Positions 61,833-64,000 of a DNA stretch of 64,000 nt are shown piece after piece (positions within the stretch are counted from its first letter, which is position 1; each line of letters starts with the position of its first letter). The stretch is from Chlorops oryzae. Its lineage: Eukaryota > Arthropoda > Insecta > Diptera > Chloropidae. Where the stretch lies: NCBI GenBank assembly GCA_020466095.1, contig CM035806.1, positions 166,585,871 to 166,649,870 of the forward strand, given 5' to 3'. Below the pieces are notes generated by a model, which was not told the DNA's origin, made no database searches, and was given only the letters and a program-made list of their open reading frames with translations. The position numbers and the translations under genes were made by a program.

Positions 61833-61865
<33 letters not shown>
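61205..61865. repeat. GA-rich microsatellite block
   Basis: GAGAGA with GGGAGA hexamers (61465-61490) and GGTAGAAAGAGAAA units. The long Ser/Leu minus frames are artefacts. Confidence 0.94.
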
Positions 61866-61868
<3 letters not shown>

Positions 61869-63026
61869 AGTAGTAACGAGAAAGTAGTGAATGGGAGAAA
61901 ATTGGTGAAAATGGGAGTGAACAAAGAAGAGAGGTTGGTGGGGAGTATGAAAAAGGAGTAAAGAGTGGAGGGGTAGGATTAAGGCGAAAAAATGAGGGGG
62001 GGGGGGGGCAGGTTGAAACCGAAAAAAGTTTTTTCTTTTGTTTTCAAAGAAGCTCTTGAGGGCGTATGGCGGCTTTGTGAGATCAAAAAAATGTGTTCCT
62101 TTGTTTCGTTGCTTTTTGAATTTTGTTGCTGTTTATTGCTTTTGTTGTTGTTGTATCATTTGTTGCATAAATGCAGCTCCCCAGCGTGCATTGAACCTTC
62201 GGTATTCCTTCTTTCGTACGAATTCTTGCACTCTTTGGTCTTTGGAACGAAACATGAAGCACTTAAAACGATGCGGCAAAGAGACAGCAGCAGCAGCAGC
62301 AGCAGCATCGGTACCAAGAACAGCAGTAATAGGAAGAGAGCATAGAACAAAACAACGAGGCGAAAATAGCGAAACAAAAAACAAATGAAGAAAACAAAAA
62401 AAAGAATAGGAATCAGAATAAGCACCGCGAGCAGTACATGCCGGAATCGGCTGGAAGCAACGGCAACAACATCGGCTGCACCATCACCATCACCAGCAGC
62501 AGCAGCAGAGGCAACTGCCAACAAAGCCAATAGATTCGATCAACGCGCGCATCCAACGAGTGCAACAAGTTATGCCACTTTTGCCAATCGGACCCGATTG
62601 AATGCGTTCTGCGTCAAAAAAGAACGAGGAGGACTACTACGACTATGACTACGACAACGACTGCGACTGCGACTAAGGCAACAACGACGCCACGCCAAGC
62701 GAAGCGAAGCGAACCGACGCGAGGCGACGTCAACTTGTTCCAAACAGCAAAGACACAAAAAACCCATTAGATGCTTAAAAGGAAGTAATGATGCAGAAAA
62801 TATATATATGTATGTACATACATTCGCCCAGTTGCAAAGAATAAGTCTCACCGCTTTAAAGATACAAAGGCACAGAAGAACTTATTGATAAAGAGAGAAA
62901 GATAGAGAGCGAGAGAGAGAGAGAGAGAAAGATGGCGCTATTTATAGAGAGAGAGATAGACAAATATAGGAGAAGAGCAACATATGGAGAGACAGGAAGA
63001 ACGTAAGAAGACAAAGAGAGAGAGAG

Positions 63027-63067
<41 letters not shown>

Positions 63068-63630
63068 CAACGAGAATAACAGCAATGGCAAAAATAAAGG
63101 CATTGGGCGATTGTGTGCATATTTTGACAAACTTAAAGCGTCCCACAGGCTCTCAAAAGGCTCTCTCTTGTTATCTCGGCTTTTATGGTTGATTGATTTC
63201 TTCTTAAAACTTTGGCTTCCCAAGGAACTTTATGCGATTGCGGCGGTACATAAAAAAGGATTTCTTCTTATATTCTTCTTTTTCAATATGATTCAATACA
63301 TTATCGCAGGTAGGTACTGTCAGGCGCTTTGATGGGAGAAATATCTTCTTGCTCCTTTGTTGGCTCTTCAAAAGCATTTCTCTCTCACTGTGTTTTAATA
63401 ATTAGGTATACATACTTAGTTCTTCCGTCTACTTATGATGATCACCTCGTATCACTCTACACGTAGCAGCTGAGACAGAGATTTGAATGCGACGAACAAT
63501 CATAGGGGTCCAGACCTAGCTATTATTCAGTCCAGTGGTCCTCCTCGTCATTATGATGGAATTGATGCGTATTTTTCGCAACAAATTTAAATAGAATGGA
63601 AAATACAATAATGAAAAAGATGTATATATA
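61866..63630. other. no gene proven; CAG-rich and GA-rich patches
   Basis: A G-run lies at 61996-62008. (CAG)n at 62284-62306 and a stretch to 62760 rich in CAA, CGA and GAC words give Ala/Ser/Thr-rich frames without support. GA runs are at 62909-62926 and 63017-63063. Confidence 0.45.
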
Positions 63631-63695
63631 TACACTGAGCGAATTTGTAGTCGATCATGTAACTTAATTAATGCCTACACTGAGCGAATTTAACC
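63631..63695 (+). repeat. direct repeat TACACTGAGCGAATTT
   Basis: The 16-bp word occurs at 63631-63646 and 63678-63693, 47 bp apart. It may be the border of a small element, but nothing more is visible. Confidence 0.6.
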
Positions 63696-63924
63696 ATGAT
63701 TTTTTTTTTTAAAAGGGCGCATTGTTATTCACAGTCCTTTTGATTTTCGAGCAGAAAAAAAAATTTCAAAAGAAAAATGGTTGAGTCAACAACATTTTTT
63801 GGTTGATTTGAAAGGAAATATGTTTAATTACATTTCTTTACGTTCGGTATAATTCTCATTTGGTTTATAAAAAAAGGACATATAAGATATGTATTCATCT
63901 TAGAACCAGGGACGTGAACCACTT

Positions 63925-64000
63925 TGAACCGAACCGGGTTTGAACCGAACCGGGTTCTGAACCGAACCGGGTTTGAACCGAACCGGGTTTGAACCGAACC
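63925..64000 (+). repeat. 16-bp tandem repeat TTTGAACCGAACCGGG at window edge
   Basis: Four to five units, one with a single inserted base, run off the right edge of the window. Confidence 0.9.

Noticed and set aside
62385..62648. Ala/Thr/Ser-rich frame
   Set aside because: It follows a CAG/CAA-rich stretch and lacks splice or homology support.

Overview
This window is nuclear genomic DNA from an insect, most likely a brachyceran fly. The basis is spliced genes with GT-AG introns, a trypsin-like protease closest in my memory to a Drosophila family member, CAG/CAA-rich coding sequence (poly-Gln, poly-Asn, poly-Thr), an arthropod-type TATA/TCAGT promoter and abundant CATA/TATG microsatellites. 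Species cannot be told from the sequence. I see no prokaryotic, organellar or viral genes, no CRISPR array and no rRNA.

Only two protein-coding genes can be supported, both on the + strand. At 8307-9797 there is a complete four-exon secreted S1A serine protease with all catalytic residues, a TATA/initiator promoter upstream and a poly(A) signal downstream. From 17226 onward lies the N-terminal part of a very large PDZ-domain scaffold-like protein. Its two long exons (17386-20934 and 23988-26944) are joined by a 3.05-kb intron whose splice phase fits exactly. The first exon carries two frame changes, each inside a short tandem repeat, which look like indel errors or real lesions. The second exon ends in a strong donor at 26945 and I find no further exon in the remaining 37 kb, so that stretch is either a huge intron or intergenic DNA.

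The rest is repeat-dominated. I could delimit several non-autonomous DNA transposons by terminal inverted repeats (TIRs) and target-site duplications (TSDs): hAT-type (2896-3247 and 29110-29435, perfect 8-bp TSDs), Tc1/mariner-type (14143-14379 and 31174-32129, TA), a TAA-TSD family (44527-44900 and 47949-48336), a family with perfect 31-bp TIRs in its complete copy (5431-5647, 31324-31542, 42747-42965), a family with CCCTGYAG ends, and an insertion at 6852-7098 whose empty site is preserved in a paralogous repeat at 38.9 kb. Several are nested, giving a relative order of insertion.

Tandem repeats include a 167-170-bp satellite (10.0-10.6 and 14.5-15.0 kb), an AT-rich ~130-bp satellite (33.7-34.6 kb), a (TTAGG)n array inside the PDZ-gene intron, 10-, 12- and 14-bp minisatellites, an ATC-rich kilobase, and roughly 6 kb (about a tenth of the window) of GA/CT-rich tracts. 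The long Ser/Leu/Phe- or Arg/Glu-rich reading frames in those tracts are spurious.

I did not find a clearly novel functional system. The most informative items are the PDZ gene with its frame problems and the uncatalogued small transposon families with paralog-supported boundaries.
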